From positions 1,426,001 through 1,490,000 of the forward strand of contig NZ_CP017258.1 in NCBI RefSeq assembly GCF_002022005.1: DNA of 64,000 nt. The letters are read 5' to 3'. The DNA comes from Campylobacter pinnipediorum subsp. caledonicus. GTDB lineage: Bacteria > Campylobacterota > Campylobacteria > Campylobacterales > Campylobacteraceae. A model generated the notes under the pieces. That model made no database searches. It was not told where the DNA came from and worked only from the letters and a program-made list of their open reading frames with translations. Below, piece after piece: positions 10,381 to 19,369 of this stretch (positions are counted from its first letter, which is position 1; each line of letters opens with the position of its first letter). The translations under genes were made by a program, and so were the position numbers.

Positions 10381-10410
10381 ACTATGCAAAATAGATGTAT
10401 TTTGCATAGT
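10381..10410 (-). terminator. Terminator of the three-gene EamA operon
   Basis: Perfect 13-bp inverted repeat ACTATGCAAAATA / TATTTTGCATAGT with a 4-base loop, followed on the minus strand by TTTTTAT. It lies just after the stop of the last EamA gene. The opposite side is also T-rich, so it may work in both directions. Confidence 0.8.
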
Positions 10411-10419
10411 AAAATATTT

Positions 10420-11313
10420 TTATATCTTTGAACTTTTTTTATTCAGATAAGGACCAACTTCGCTTATTAAAATTCCAATTATTATGATACAAGCACCAAG
10501 TATTTGTATACGATTTAGATCCTCTCCGCCAAAGAAATACCCCAAAAATCCAGCGGTAACAGACTTAAAAATAAATATTATAGCCGCCTTAACAGGAGTT
10601 GTATATCTAAGCATAAGACCTTCTATACCAAAGCCTATTACGGTTGAGAAAAATATAGTTATGAACATGGCTTTATAAAAAGCATAATCCAAAGTAGGAA
10701 CCACCCCGCCCCTAAATGCATAAGAAAACAAAAAACAACATATAGAAATAACCAAAAACTGAGAAGCTAAAAATGTAAAAAGCTCACTTTTTTTAGTAAA
10801 GTATCCCATAAATACTATATGAAAAGCTAAACTAACAGCTGAACATATGCTTAAAATTTCACCTTTTCCAAAACCAAATTCAAGATTTCGTTTCAATAAA
10901 AAAAGTCCTAAAACGCCAAAAAACATACCCACATAAGAGTAAATTCCAACCTTTTTCTTAAACAACATAAAAGACATAAATGGTATAAAAAGTATATACA
11001 AACTAACTATAAAAGATACACTTGAACTATATGTATATTTTAAAGCCGATGTTTGAAAAGATGTTCCAAGAAACAATGTAAGCCCTAAAATAGAGCCATA
11101 CTTAATAGCTTGTTTGTCAAAAAACTTATCAAATTTATAAGCTATAAGCCCCATAATCAAAGCCGAAATAAAAAATCTCCAAAACAAAATTGTAAAAACA
11201 TCATTTGTCTTTAAAGATGCAACTATCGGCAAAAGAGCAGCGCCCCATATAAAAGCTGTTATTAAAAGAGCAAAATCGGCTTTAGACTCAGTTATTTGTC
11301 TATTTAAAAACAT
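10420..11313 (-). CDS. EamA/DMT-family transporter, third of three tandem copies
   Basis: 297 residues, ten predicted membrane segments made of two EamA repeats. It is a drug/metabolite-transporter superfamily permease of unknown substrate in the inner membrane. The second repeat contains the usual sequence after a short basic loop, AIIFIFKSVTAGFLGYFFGGE. In this copy the otherwise conserved phrase FTFEPVTAGFLGY reads FIFKSVTAGFLGY, so a Glu-Pro is replaced by Lys-Ser in the most conserved helix. The start ATG overlaps the stop of the preceding paralogue (TAATG), so the genes are translationally coupled. The hairpin at 10381-10410 ends the operon. Confidence 0.88.
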   Translation of the reverse strand: MFLNRQITESKADFALLITAFIWGAALLPIVASLKTNDVFTILFWRFFISALIMGLIAYKFDKFFDKQAIKYGSILGLTLFLGTSFQTSALKYTYSSSVSFIVSLYILFIPFMSFMLFKKKVGIYSYVGMFFGVLGLFLLKRNLEFGFGKGEILSICSAVSLAFHIVFMGYFTKKSELFTFLASQFLVISICCFLFSYAFRGGVVPTLDYAFYKAMFITIFFSTVIGFGIEGLMLRYTTPVKAAIIFIFKSVTAGFLGYFFGGEDLNRIQILGACIIIIGILISEVGPYLNKKSSKI

Positions 11314-12203
11314 TAATTTGCCCTTTTATTGTTTATATATGAGCCAATCTCACTTATCAAAATTCCAGCTATTATAATAATGCCTCCAAAAATTTGTAAT
11401 CCAGTCAAATGCTCATTACCTATAAAATATCCTAAAAATCCAGCAGTAACTGGTTCAAAAGTAAAAAGTAATGCGGCTTTTATAGGGCTTGTATGAGCCA
11501 ACATAACACTTTGCATTATAAAACCAAATATAGTAGAAAAAGCGATGGTAATAAACATAACCTTATAAAAATCATCATCCAAAATAGGAACTATGCTGCC
11601 ATGACTACCTATTCCAAAAATAGCACTTAAGATAAATATCACAGCAAATTGTGTGGTTATGAGTGTAAAAGTTTCACATTTTTTTACAAACTCACTAGTA
11701 AAAACTATATGCAAAGCCCAAGAAAAAGCACAAACCAAACTCAAAGCCTCACCAAGACCAAAACCGACTTTTGAGTCTGTCAAAAAATAAAGCCCGATTG
11801 ATCCAAGAACTATACCAACATAAGCTTGTATGTAAATTTTTCTTCTAAATATTAAAAATACAACAAATGGAACAACAGCAACATTAAGCCCTGATATGAA
11901 TGAAACACTTGAACTATATGTATGTGTCAAAGCAAAGGTTTGCGAAGTAAAACCCAAAAACAAAAATAGACCCAAAATAAGACCGTATTTGATACTGTTT
12001 TTATCAAACTTTTTATCAAACTTTAATGCGACCGCTCCCATTATAAAAAATGAGATAAAAAATCTCCAAAAAAGTATAGTAAAAACATCGTTGCTATCTG
12101 CAGCATTTGACATAGGTAGCAAACTAGCACCCCAAACAACAGCCGTAAAAAGTAAGGCTATATCAGCACGAAATTCTGTGATTTGAAATTTAAAAGACAA
12201 CAT
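11313..12203 (-). CDS. EamA/DMT-family transporter, second of three tandem copies
   Basis: 296-residue ten-segment permease, closely similar to both neighbours (shared ADIALLFTAVVWGASLLPMS type N-terminus, VFTILFWRFFIS, FTFEPVTAGFLGYFIGNE). The conserved Glu-Pro of the second EamA repeat is intact. The ribosome binding site AGGAG is very close to the ATG. The gene lies in an operon of three paralogues that arose by tandem duplication and have since diverged. The substrate is unknown; metabolite export is common in this superfamily. Confidence 0.88.
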   Translation of the reverse strand: MLSFKFQITEFRADIALLFTAVVWGASLLPMSNAADSNDVFTILFWRFFISFFIMGAVALKFDKKFDKNSIKYGLILGLFLFLGFTSQTFALTHTYSSSVSFISGLNVAVVPFVVFLIFRRKIYIQAYVGIVLGSIGLYFLTDSKVGFGLGEALSLVCAFSWALHIVFTSEFVKKCETFTLITTQFAVIFILSAIFGIGSHGSIVPILDDDFYKVMFITIAFSTIFGFIMQSVMLAHTSPIKAALLFTFEPVTAGFLGYFIGNEHLTGLQIFGGIIIIAGILISEIGSYINNKRAN

Positions 12204-12229
12204 ATCTCCTTTTATGTTTAAAATTAATT

Positions 12230-13105
12230 TTAATGTAAATGTTTTTTGTAAGAACCAATTTCGCTTATGCTTATACCGAATAAAATAGCAAAAGCTCCGA
12301 TTATTTGAGTTTGACCAAGGTTCTCTTTACCTATAAAATAACCAACTATTCCAGCAGTAACTGGCTCAAACGTAAAGATCAAAGATGTTTTTATAGGCGA
12401 TGCAAATTCTTGTGCTTTTGTTTGAACATAAAAAGCTATAACGGTTGCAAAAATTGATGTAATCAAAACAGCAGTGACAAAATCAAAATTCACAACCGGA
12501 ATCGCATCGCCCTCAAACAAAATAGCACATATAAAATTCAAAATAGTTACAACTAAAAATTGGACATTGACTAAAACAATTGTATCACTCTTTTTTGCAA
12601 ATTCAGAAGTTAAAACTATATGTAAAGTATAAGCTAAAGCACAAATAATACTAAGAAACTCACCTTTTGTAAAGCCAAGTTCTGTGTTTGATAACAAATA
12701 AAGTCCAAGAGCACTTAAAAAAGCACCCATATATGAGTATATGGCTATCTTTTTTGCAAAAAAGACAAATACCACAAATGGCACAAAAACAACATTAAGA
12801 CCAGTTATAAAAGCCACTGTAGAACTTGGTATATACTTTAACGCAAATGTTTGAACAGCGAACCCCATAAATAAAAAAATACCAAGAATAGCGCCATGTT
12901 TTATAGAGTTCTTATCAGCTTTTTTTATAAATTTAAACGATATTAAAAACATAAGCAAAAAAGCTATCAAAAACCTCCAAAAAAGTATAGTAAAAACACC
13001 GTTGGTGTGAAGTGCTTTTGACATAGGTAAAAAAGTAATACCCCAAACAATGGCAACTAAAAAAAGCGATATATCAGAATAAAGTTCTTTAGCTCTTGAT
13101 GTCAT
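12230..13105 (-). CDS. EamA/DMT-family transporter, first of three tandem copies
   Basis: 291-residue ten-segment permease with two EamA repeats. It has the phrase SLIFTFEPVTAGIVGYFIGKE in the second repeat and GVFTILFWRFLIAF in the first. It is the promoter-proximal member of the three-gene array and starts only 12 bases after the DUF4197 gene stop, so it is probably transcribed together with it. There is little Shine-Dalgarno signal before the ATG, consistent with coupling to the upstream gene. Substrate unknown. Confidence 0.88.
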   Translation of the reverse strand: MTSRAKELYSDISLFLVAIVWGITFLPMSKALHTNGVFTILFWRFLIAFLLMFLISFKFIKKADKNSIKHGAILGIFLFMGFAVQTFALKYIPSSTVAFITGLNVVFVPFVVFVFFAKKIAIYSYMGAFLSALGLYLLSNTELGFTKGEFLSIICALAYTLHIVLTSEFAKKSDTIVLVNVQFLVVTILNFICAILFEGDAIPVVNFDFVTAVLITSIFATVIAFYVQTKAQEFASPIKTSLIFTFEPVTAGIVGYFIGKENLGQTQIIGAFAILFGISISEIGSYKKHLH

Positions 13106-13117
13106 TTATGCATTTGC

Positions 13118-13870
13118 TTATTTTGAAATTTTATTTAGCAAATCCATACCTTTGCTAATAGTTCCTGTTTTAAGGCTTGATTCTTTTTCTCCCATCAAGG
13201 CAAAAAGACCATCAAGAGTTTTTCTAGTAATGTAATCGTTTAAATCCTCATCTGTGTTTGGTATGTATTTATCAGCACCGAAATTTCCAGCTAAGTTTTT
13301 TAGATTTTTTACTGTATCATTTTTTAATAGTGAGTTATTTTTTACAAAGGAATTGAGTCCATTATAGGCAGTAGCAAATGTATTTTCACTCATCATTTTT
13401 TCAATTATAGGCTTAAATACAGCAGATAATTTATCGCTTGCATTTGTTTGAAGATATTTCGTAAAGCTATTTTCTTTGTCTAAAAGCAGACCCTTTATCT
13501 CATCTTCTTTCATATTTTGAATAACATCATAAAAAACCTTAGAAGCACCACCAACAGCCTTTGTTGCACTTTGATTTATAGACTTTGTAAGCTCATTTGC
13601 CCATTTTTCTCCGCCTACTTTTTTTGCTAAATTTGCAGCTGCTTGAATATGCTCTGGCAAAGGAATTTTTGCTACACTATTATTTAAAAATCCACTTTCA
13701 CTTAACTCTTTTACAGACAACTCCAATGCCTTTTCAACCATACTTTTATAGTTGTTATTTGTATTTTTATCACTCATTATATCTTTTGCAGCATTTACGA
13801 CACTTGAAAAATCAAATGCGCTCAGAGAAAGAGCCGTAAAGACAGAAAAACAAACAAAAATCTTTTTCAT
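13118..13870 (-). CDS. DUF4197 family periplasmic protein
   Basis: 250 residues with a signal peptide (MKKIFVCFSVFTALSLSAF, cleavage near residue 18). The mature part is helical and matches the DUF4197 family: paired segments around ELTKSINQSATKAVGGASKVF, GLLLDKENSFTKYLQ and YITRKTLDGLFALMGEKESS. The function of the family is not established. The start is ATG with AAAGGAT upstream. It is the first gene of the transcript that continues into the three EamA transporters. The same-strand spacing suggests an operon but not a shared function. Confidence 0.82.
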   Translation of the reverse strand: MKKIFVCFSVFTALSLSAFDFSSVVNAAKDIMSDKNTNNNYKSMVEKALELSVKELSESGFLNNSVAKIPLPEHIQAAANLAKKVGGEKWANELTKSINQSATKAVGGASKVFYDVIQNMKEDEIKGLLLDKENSFTKYLQTNASDKLSAVFKPIIEKMMSENTFATAYNGLNSFVKNNSLLKNDTVKNLKNLAGNFGADKYIPNTDEDLNDYITRKTLDGLFALMGEKESSLKTGTISKGMDLLNKISK

Positions 13871-13967
13871 AAACTATATCCTTTAAAATTTAAAGACATA
13901 AGTCTATCCAAAAACACTTTAATTAATGTTAATATTCAAAATTTCAAGCCAACAAAAGCAATAATAC

Positions 13968-13975
13968 TGTATAAT
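13968..13975 (+). promoter_or_regulatory. Extended -10 promoter of tRNA-Ser
   Basis: TG followed by TATAAT (13970-13975), a consensus extended -10, ends 18 bases before the tRNA 5' end. Confidence 0.65.
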
Positions 13976-13993
13976 TTATTTTCCAATATTTTT

Positions 13994-14081
13994 GGGTAGA
14001 TGTCCGAGTGGTTGAAGGAGCACGCCTGGAACGCGTGTAGGTGTAACAGCCTCGTGGGTTCGAATCCCACTTTACCCGCCA
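13994..14081 (+). tRNA. tRNA-Ser(GGA)
   Basis: Class II tRNA of 88 bases with encoded CCA. The acceptor stem GGGTAGA pairs with TTTACCC, followed by discriminator G. The anticodon arm CACGC-CTGGAAC-GCGTG gives anticodon GGA (UCC/UCU serine codons). A long variable arm (TAGGTGTAACAGCCT region) and the T-loop GGTTCGAATCC are present. It is not part of a tRNA cluster. Confidence 0.96.
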
Positions 14082-14168
14082 CTATACTTTTTTATCTAGA
14101 ATTATAAAATACAATACATGATAGTTATTAATTAAAAGTCCTCAATAAAGCATTTTAAAAAACAAACA

Positions 14169-14198
14169 CAAACGACAAGTTTTAAAACTCATCGTTTG
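14169..14198 (-). terminator. Terminator of the cystine-type symporter gene
   Basis: On the minus strand a 15-bp stem (CAAACGATGAGTTTT against AAAACTTGTCGTTTG, two wobble pairs, almost no loop) is followed by TGTTTGTTTTTT. It lies 20 bases after the symporter stop. Confidence 0.75.
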
Positions 14199-14217
14199 GA
14201 TGTTTAGTGGTTTACTT

Positions 14218-15543
14218 TTATCTTTTGTTTAAAATTCTATCGCTCAAAGTTCCAGCAACCATAGCACCATTTACATTTAAAGCCGTTCTTCCCATATCTA
14301 TCAAAGGTTCAATAGATATAAGCAAACCAACCAAAGCAAGTGGTAAGTTTAAAGCAGACAACACAACAATAGCAGCAAATGTAGCGCCACCACCAACACC
14401 AGCTATACCAAATGACGAAATAGCTACGATTAAAATAAGGCTAAAAATATACTGGACACTAAAAGGGTCTATACCAACCGTTGGTGCAACCATAACTGCA
14501 AGCATCGCAGGATAAATTCCAGCACAACCGTTTTGTCCTATCGTAGCACCAAATGTAGCCGCAAAGTTTGCTATAACACTATCATTTCCAAGTTTATCTG
14601 TTTGAATTTCTATATTTAAAGGTATTGTAGCTGCGCTTGAACGAGAACTAAAAGCAAAACTTAGAACAGGTAATACCTTTTTGTAATAATCCAATGGATT
14701 TATTTTAAATACAAAAAGCAATAAACCGTGAATTACAAACATTGATAACAATGCAAGATAAGAAGCTATTATAAAGTTACCTAAGTTTACTACATCAGAC
14801 CAAGCAGATACCGCCGCCATCTTTGTCATCAAGGCAAATACGCCATAAGGAGTTAAACGAATTATAAAACGAACTAGGCATATTATCCATTGATTTAACA
14901 ACTCAACACCACTAGCTATTCTTTCGCCAAATTCTTGATTTTGCTTAGCCAAATTTAAAGCTGCTATGCCAAGTAATGCCGCAAAAATAACAGTGCTAAT
15001 TATAGAAGTAGGATTTGCGCCAGTAAGTTCGGCAAATGGATTTTTTGGTATAAAAGATATAAGCATTGAAGGTATTGTTAAGCTACTTATTTTTTCAGCT
15101 CTACCACTTATACTAAGTTGTGCGGCCAATTCTCTTTCCCCAGCTACCAAACCCTCAGCCGATAAGTCAAACATATAGGCCATAGCAATACCTACAGCGG
15201 CTGCGATAGCTGTAGTAAGAAGCAAAACAGATAAAACACTAAGACTAACTTTGCCTAGTGATTTTGAGTTGTGCAGTCTAGTAATGGCTGCCAAAATAGA
15301 GATAAAAACTAATGGCATTACAATCATTTGAAGCAAACGAACATAGCCACTGCCAACTATATTTATCCAATCAAGCGTAGAACTAATAATTGTTTTATCA
15401 TAAAAGTTTTGCATCAAAGCACCACTGATAAGACCTAAAAACAAACCAACAAATACTGTTAAACCTAATTTTTGAGTGCTTTGAAACACCCTAAACAATA
15501 CAAATAATAAAATAATAAAAACTATTAAATTTAAAATAATCAT
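14218..15543 (-). CDS. Sodium:dicarboxylate/amino-acid symporter family, cystine (TcyP-like) type
   Basis: 441-residue DAACS-family cation symporter with eight membrane helices and the two re-entrant loops. The serine-rich loop FAFSSRSSAATIPLNIE and the C-terminal substrate/Na+ region GIAGVGGGATFAAIVV followed by LIDMGRTALNVNGAM are clear. The length, N-terminal extra helix and loop sequence are closest to L-cystine transporters of the TcyP/YdjN type, although C4-dicarboxylate or another amino acid cannot be excluded. The ATG has AAGGAT upstream. A 42-codon leader ORF containing Cys-Cys lies 102 bases upstream and may regulate it by cysteine supply, which independently supports a sulfur amino acid substrate. 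Confidence 0.82.
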   Translation of the reverse strand: MIILNLIVFIILLFVLFRVFQSTQKLGLTVFVGLFLGLISGALMQNFYDKTIISSTLDWINIVGSGYVRLLQMIVMPLVFISILAAITRLHNSKSLGKVSLSVLSVLLLTTAIAAAVGIAMAYMFDLSAEGLVAGERELAAQLSISGRAEKISSLTIPSMLISFIPKNPFAELTGANPTSIISTVIFAALLGIAALNLAKQNQEFGERIASGVELLNQWIICLVRFIIRLTPYGVFALMTKMAAVSAWSDVVNLGNFIIASYLALLSMFVIHGLLLFVFKINPLDYYKKVLPVLSFAFSSRSSAATIPLNIEIQTDKLGNDSVIANFAATFGATIGQNGCAGIYPAMLAVMVAPTVGIDPFSVQYIFSLILIVAISSFGIAGVGGGATFAAIVVLSALNLPLALVGLLISIEPLIDMGRTALNVNGAMVAGTLSDRILNKR

Positions 15544-15644
15544 ATTAAATCCTTAAAAAATAAAACAATGACAAAATACACTGCCATTAAAAATACTAAT
15601 AAATTTAAAACACAAATTTACAACTTAAAAATAATAAAAAATAT

Positions 15645-15773
15645 TTACAATCCTAATTTAAGATGAAAAGTATTGTTACAACAGTATCCGGCAGTTACTT
15701 CTGGAGTTTTTAAAGAATAATCGTTTACAGTCAAAGCATAACTATCAAGTAAACGAAATAAAATACTGTTCAT
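15645..15773 (-). CDS. Small leader ORF (42 aa) with a Cys-Cys pair, upstream of the cystine-type symporter
   Basis: ATG at 15773 with AAAGG six bases upstream and a TAA at 15647-15645. The 42 residues contain the tandem cysteines in AGYCCNNT near residue 31, the only cysteines in the peptide, followed by a short tail. The peptide has no membrane segment. It starts close after a probable extended -10 (TGATAAAAT, about 15800-15808). An inverted repeat CTTTCA/TGAAAG (15781-15798) overlaps its ribosome binding site. Position, length and Cys-Cys content fit a cysteine-responsive leader peptide controlling the symporter. That is inference, and translation has not been shown. Confidence 0.55.
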   Translation of the reverse strand: MNSILFRLLDSYALTVNDYSLKTPEVTAGYCCNNTFHLKLGL

Positions 15774-15799
15774 AATAAACCTTTCATTAAAGTGAAAGA

Positions 15800-15808
15800 A
15801 TTTTATCA
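15800..15808 (-). promoter_or_regulatory. Probable extended -10 for the leader ORF and symporter
   Basis: Minus strand TGATAAAAT upstream of the 42-codon leader ORF, in an A/T-rich context. Transcription from it would give a short 5' end and place a CTTTCA/TGAAAG hairpin over the leader ORF Shine-Dalgarno sequence. Confidence 0.4.
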
Positions 15809-15918
15809 TATTTTATTAAACTACCGTTCAATAAAATACAATTTTTCTTTAAATTAATAAAATTAGAAACTAATTTTTATCATTATCTACTCAATTAATA
15901 CTTTATAAGCTTAAAAAA

Positions 15919-16965
15919 TCAATCAATAAATTTTCTTTTTATAAGTGTATAAAGTTTTATATTTGATATAAAAAATGTAACTATCGCTGGACCTAGTATA
16001 AGCCCCCAAAAACCAAATGTGCTAATACCAGCTATCATTGAGAAAAATAGCAAAAGTTCGTTTATCTTGGTTGGAATTTTTACAAGTTTTGAATTTATAA
16101 ATTTTATAATAAGTGGCTTTAAAAAAGTATCAGCTATAACCGAAATAACGATTATTGTATATAAAGCTATTACTATTGCAGCAGTTGTATTTAGATTTGC
16201 AAACTCGTAAAGACTTATAGGGAGCCACAAAAGAAGACCTCCTATAACAGGTATAAGCGAACTAAATCCAAATAAAATTCCAGTCAAAAACCCATCATAC
16301 CCATAAATACTTGTTATAAATGCAAAAAGACAACCTTGAAAAATCGTATTTATAATAATAGAATAAAAGACAACACTCATAACATTTGCAACTTCACTTA
16401 ATACAAACTCACTATCTTTTATATTCATAGGAAGTGCTTTCTTAAGATAGCCTATCAACTCGCTTCCATACAAGATACAAAAAAAGAAAAAAACAAGTAT
16501 AAAAACCATATCTATCATAAACCTAGCACTTAATTTTCCTACATTTGCTATATTTGAAACAACAGTGTTAAACAAAAATTTCACATCAATACTTGAAATT
16601 ATTTCTTTTATTTTTGGTGTTAAAAATTCAAAGCTTTTTGGTAGATTAAAATCATAATTCTTTAAATAATCAACAGTTGTATTTATGGTATTTATGTCTA
16701 TATTTGCTGCATATTTTGCAACACTAACAACAGCATATAAAAATGGTGCCATAAACAAGCTAAACAGAGCAACGGTAGTAAGAAAAGCCGAAAGTGTCTT
16801 TTTATTATTTGTTATTTGCAAAAGTTTTACATTTATATTTGATGTGGCAACCGCAAGTAAAGCTGCTATAAATATATTTAATAAAAATGGCTTAAAAAGA
16901 TACAAGACCAAACAAAGAGAAAAGATTACGAAAAATCCAACATAAACCCTGCCATTATTAATCAT
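15919..16965 (-). CDS. AI-2E family transporter (PerM-like)
   Basis: 348-residue integral membrane protein with about eight membrane segments and the AI-2E/PerM pattern: a hydrophobic N-terminus, an amphipathic cytoplasmic-looking region around residues 85-130, then [20 protein letters not shown] and [14 protein letters not shown]. Family members export diverse compounds, including autoinducer-2 or Na+/H+ exchange; the substrate here is unknown. The best start is the ATG at 16965 (AAAGG eight bases upstream), which overlaps the end of ruvB by eight bases, so the two genes are coupled. A TTG one codon earlier is possible. Confidence 0.88.
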   Translation of the reverse strand: MINNGRVYVGFFVIFSLCLVLYLFKPFLLNIFIAALLAVATSNINVKLLQITNNKKTLSAFLTTVALFSLFMAPFLYAVVSVAKYAANIDINTINTTVDYLKNYDFNLPKSFEFLTPKIKEIISSIDVKFLFNTVVSNIANVGKLSARFMIDMVFILVFFFFCILYGSELIGYLKKALPMNIKDSEFVLSEVANVMSVVFYSIIINTIFQGCLFAFITSIYGYDGFLTGILFGFSSLIPVIGGLLLWLPISLYEFANLNTTAAIVIALYTIIVISVIADTFLKPLIIKFINSKLVKIPTKINELLLFFSMIAGISTFGFWGLILGPAIVTFFISNIKLYTLIKRKFID

Positions 16966-17965
16966 CAAACAAGCCTTTATTTATCTTAATATTAAAAAGT
17001 TCAAAACTCTTCATACTTGCTATCCTACCTCTTGCTGTTCGTTCAATATAACCATTTGCAAGCAAATAAGGCTCAAGCACATCTTCAACCGTGCCTTCAT
17101 CTTCGCTTAAAGCGGCCGCAATAGTGCTAAGTCCGAGCGGTCTACGTCTTGCTTGAGTTAAAATTTCAAGATAGCGAATATCCATCTCATCAAATCCAAG
17201 ATCATTAACCCCAAGTGCATCAAGCCCCTCTTTTGAACGCTCATGAGATATGAAATTTTCATCTCTTACTTCAGCAAAGTCGCGAATTCTTTTTAATAAT
17301 CTCAAAGCTATCCTTGGAGTCCCCCTTGAACGCTTTGCTATTTCCAAGGAAGCATTTTTATCACACTCTTTTGAGAGCTTAGATGATGCGATTTGAACGA
17401 TTTTTGATAGTTCGTTTGTGGTATAAAATTGAAGTCTAAAATCCATACCAAAACGATCTCTTAACGGAGCTGAAATCATACCAGCACGAGTCGTAGCGCC
17501 TATAAGTGTAAATTTCGGAAGATCTATTTTTATGGTTTGTGCAGCTGGCCCTGAGCCTATAATAATATCAAGCCTAAAATCCTCCATAGCAGGATAAAGT
17601 ACCTCTTCTATAGCTGGGCTTAGTCTATGTATCTCATCTATAAAAAGAACATCGCCCTCTTGTAAATTTGTCAAAATAGCAGCCAAATCTCCACTCTTTT
17701 CTATCATAGGAGCGGCTGTCATCTTTATGCTGACATTCATTTCATTTGCTATAATATGCGCTAATGTTGTCTTTCCAAGTCCTGGTGGTCCATAAAACAA
17801 AACATGATCAAGGCATTCATTTCTTTTCTTTGCAGCTTGTATAAATATGCTTAGATTTTGTTTGATTTTCTCTTGCCCTATATAATCATCAAAAACACTA
17901 GGGCGTAAAGATACTTCAAAATCATTTTCAAAATTTACTTTTTCTATTTCAACTATTCTATCCAT
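16958..17965 (-). CDS. ruvB: Holliday junction branch migration ATPase RuvB
   Basis: 335-residue AAA+ motor that works with RuvA and RuvC on Holliday junctions. Walker [10 protein letters not shown] at residues 59-67, Walker B/DEIH (LFIDEIHRL) at about 107-115, the sensor region LIGATTRAG and the arginine-finger region APLRDRFGM are present. The C-terminal winged helix includes [20 protein letters not shown]. It is full length. The gene overlaps the downstream AI-2E transporter gene. No clear Shine-Dalgarno sequence precedes its ATG. Confidence 0.97.
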   Translation of the reverse strand: MDRIVEIEKVNFENDFEVSLRPSVFDDYIGQEKIKQNLSIFIQAAKKRNECLDHVLFYGPPGLGKTTLAHIIANEMNVSIKMTAAPMIEKSGDLAAILTNLQEGDVLFIDEIHRLSPAIEEVLYPAMEDFRLDIIIGSGPAAQTIKIDLPKFTLIGATTRAGMISAPLRDRFGMDFRLQFYTTNELSKIVQIASSKLSKECDKNASLEIAKRSRGTPRIALRLLKRIRDFAEVRDENFISHERSKEGLDALGVNDLGFDEMDIRYLEILTQARRRPLGLSTIAAALSEDEGTVEDVLEPYLLANGYIERTARGRIASMKSFELFNIKINKGLFDD

Positions 17966-18088
17966 TTATTTTTTACATTTCGTAGTTTAATTTTTAAATG
18001 GATTTTACTTAAAAATTGATAATGTAAGGCTGAAAAACAAAAAAGTCAAAAAATCACGACAAATAATTTAACACCATGATTTATAATA

Positions 18089-18502
18089 TTAAAATCCGTG
18101 TAATCTTTTTAATTCAGGGTCTATTGGTTTTTTAACACCATCTTTTGTAACACTAACAAATGTCGCAAATGCACTTGTAACCTGAACACATTCTGTAAAC
18201 CCATCATCATTTTGTCTAAGTGCTGTTACTTCTATCTGTGTTTTTATGGATGTCGTTCCAACCTTGATAACCTTTGCATAACAGCTTATCAAATCGCCAA
18301 CATAAACAGGCTCTTTAAATATAATCTCATCCATAGATATAGTAACAACCCTTTCAGGTGCTAACTCTCTTGCTGCTATCACACCAGCCATATCTATCTG
18401 AGACATTATCCAACCACCAAATATATTTCCAGATGAGTTTGTATCCTTTGGAAGAGCAACTATTTTTATTCTAGCTTCACCAAAAGAAGTTAAATCTTTC
18501 AT
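18089..18502 (-). CDS. Acyl-CoA thioesterase (YciA-like hotdog protein)
   Basis: 137-residue single hotdog-fold thioesterase that hydrolyses acyl-CoA to free acid and CoA. The YciA/BACH signature NSSGNIFGGWIMSQIDMAG is at about residues 21-39, with the catalytic Asp in QIDMAG, and FKEPVYVGDLI follows at about 63-73. The start is ATG with AAAGGAA upstream. It stands alone, about 100 bases from the exonuclease gene on the same strand. The acyl chain preference cannot be read from sequence. Confidence 0.92.
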   Translation of the reverse strand: MKDLTSFGEARIKIVALPKDTNSSGNIFGGWIMSQIDMAGVIAARELAPERVVTISMDEIIFKEPVYVGDLISCYAKVIKVGTTSIKTQIEVTALRQNDDGFTECVQVTSAFATFVSVTKDGVKKPIDPELKRLHGF

Positions 18503-18604
18503 TTTTTATTTCCTTTTTTTATTTTTTGTGGGATTTTACTCATCAAGTATAAATTTAAAACTAATCTTTTTACAATACTCTTGCTTAATTTTAAATGAGA
18601 TTGA

Positions 18605-19369
18605 TTATTGATTTATTTTAACTTTATTGGAATTTTTTGTAAATCTTATAAGTTCTTCTACTGTTTTTACATTTTGAGGAAGCTTACTAAGAGATATCTT
18701 AAATATCTCACAAGCTGATATCGCATCGTTTAAAGCCCTATGATGGGTATTGTTTATGCCAAGCAATTCTTTTAAATAACCAAGTCCATATCTCTCTGAT
18801 GGTATAGTTCTTTTTGCCAACTCTATTGTGCATATTTTACGGTTTAAAAGTATTCCAAAATCGGTATTTTTCATGCTATTTGATATAAAGTTATAATCAA
18901 AATTTACGTTATGAGCAATAAAAACACTTTTATTTAAAAAAACTCTAAATTTTTCAAGAACGTGATTTAAATTTGGGGCATTTTTTAAATCTTCTTGTCT
19001 AATTCCAGTTAGTTCGGTTATGCTCTCAGGAACCTCCTTTGCATAAACTAAACTCTCAAATCTCCCTATCTCAACCCCATTTTTAATTTTAACGGCACCG
19101 ATTTCTATTATTTGTCCGCTACTCATACCACCATTTGTCTCTATATCAACTACACAAAACTCTTGTTCTGATATAGGTCTTACTCTTGTATTTAACTCGA
19201 CTTTATGTATATTTCTAGATATATCAAGTCCCAGAGCTTGCCATATATCTATATCTCTGATATCAAAAATTTCCGTCAATTCATCAACTAGTTTTGCCCT
19301 AGCAATAAAATCATAATAACTAAGATTTCTATTTGAAAGTAAATTTAACAGATTTTCTAAATGTTTCAA
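18605..19369 (-). CDS. DnaQ-like 3'-5' exonuclease (DEDDh)
   Basis: 254 residues. The exonuclease domain occupies about residues 70-240: Exo I VVDIETNGG (Asp, Glu), Exo II HNVNFDYNFI and Exo III HRALNDAISACEIF (catalytic His and Asp), that is the DEDDh type of the DNA polymerase III epsilon family. About 65 N-terminal residues are extra. It may be the replicative proofreading subunit or a related repair exonuclease; I leave the symbol blank. The TTG start overlaps the rpe stop (TTGA), so it is translationally coupled to rpe. Confidence 0.88.
   Translation of the reverse strand: MKHLENLLNLLSNRNLSYYDFIARAKLVDELTEIFDIRDIDIWQALGLDISRNIHKVELNTRVRPISEQEFCVVDIETNGGMSSGQIIEIGAVKIKNGVEIGRFESLVYAKEVPESITELTGIRQEDLKNAPNLNHVLEKFRVFLNKSVFIAHNVNFDYNFISNSMKNTDFGILLNRKICTIELAKRTIPSERYGLGYLKELLGINNTHHRALNDAISACEIFKISLSKLPQNVKTVEELIRFTKNSNKVKINQ

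Noticed and set aside
14207-14515. Plus-strand open frame opposite the cystine-type symporter
   Set aside because: Antisense shadow of a well-recognised gene; no homology seen.
15544-15918. Riboswitch upstream of the cystine-type symporter
   Set aside because: No known riboswitch consensus is visible; the small Cys-Cys ORF explains the region better.
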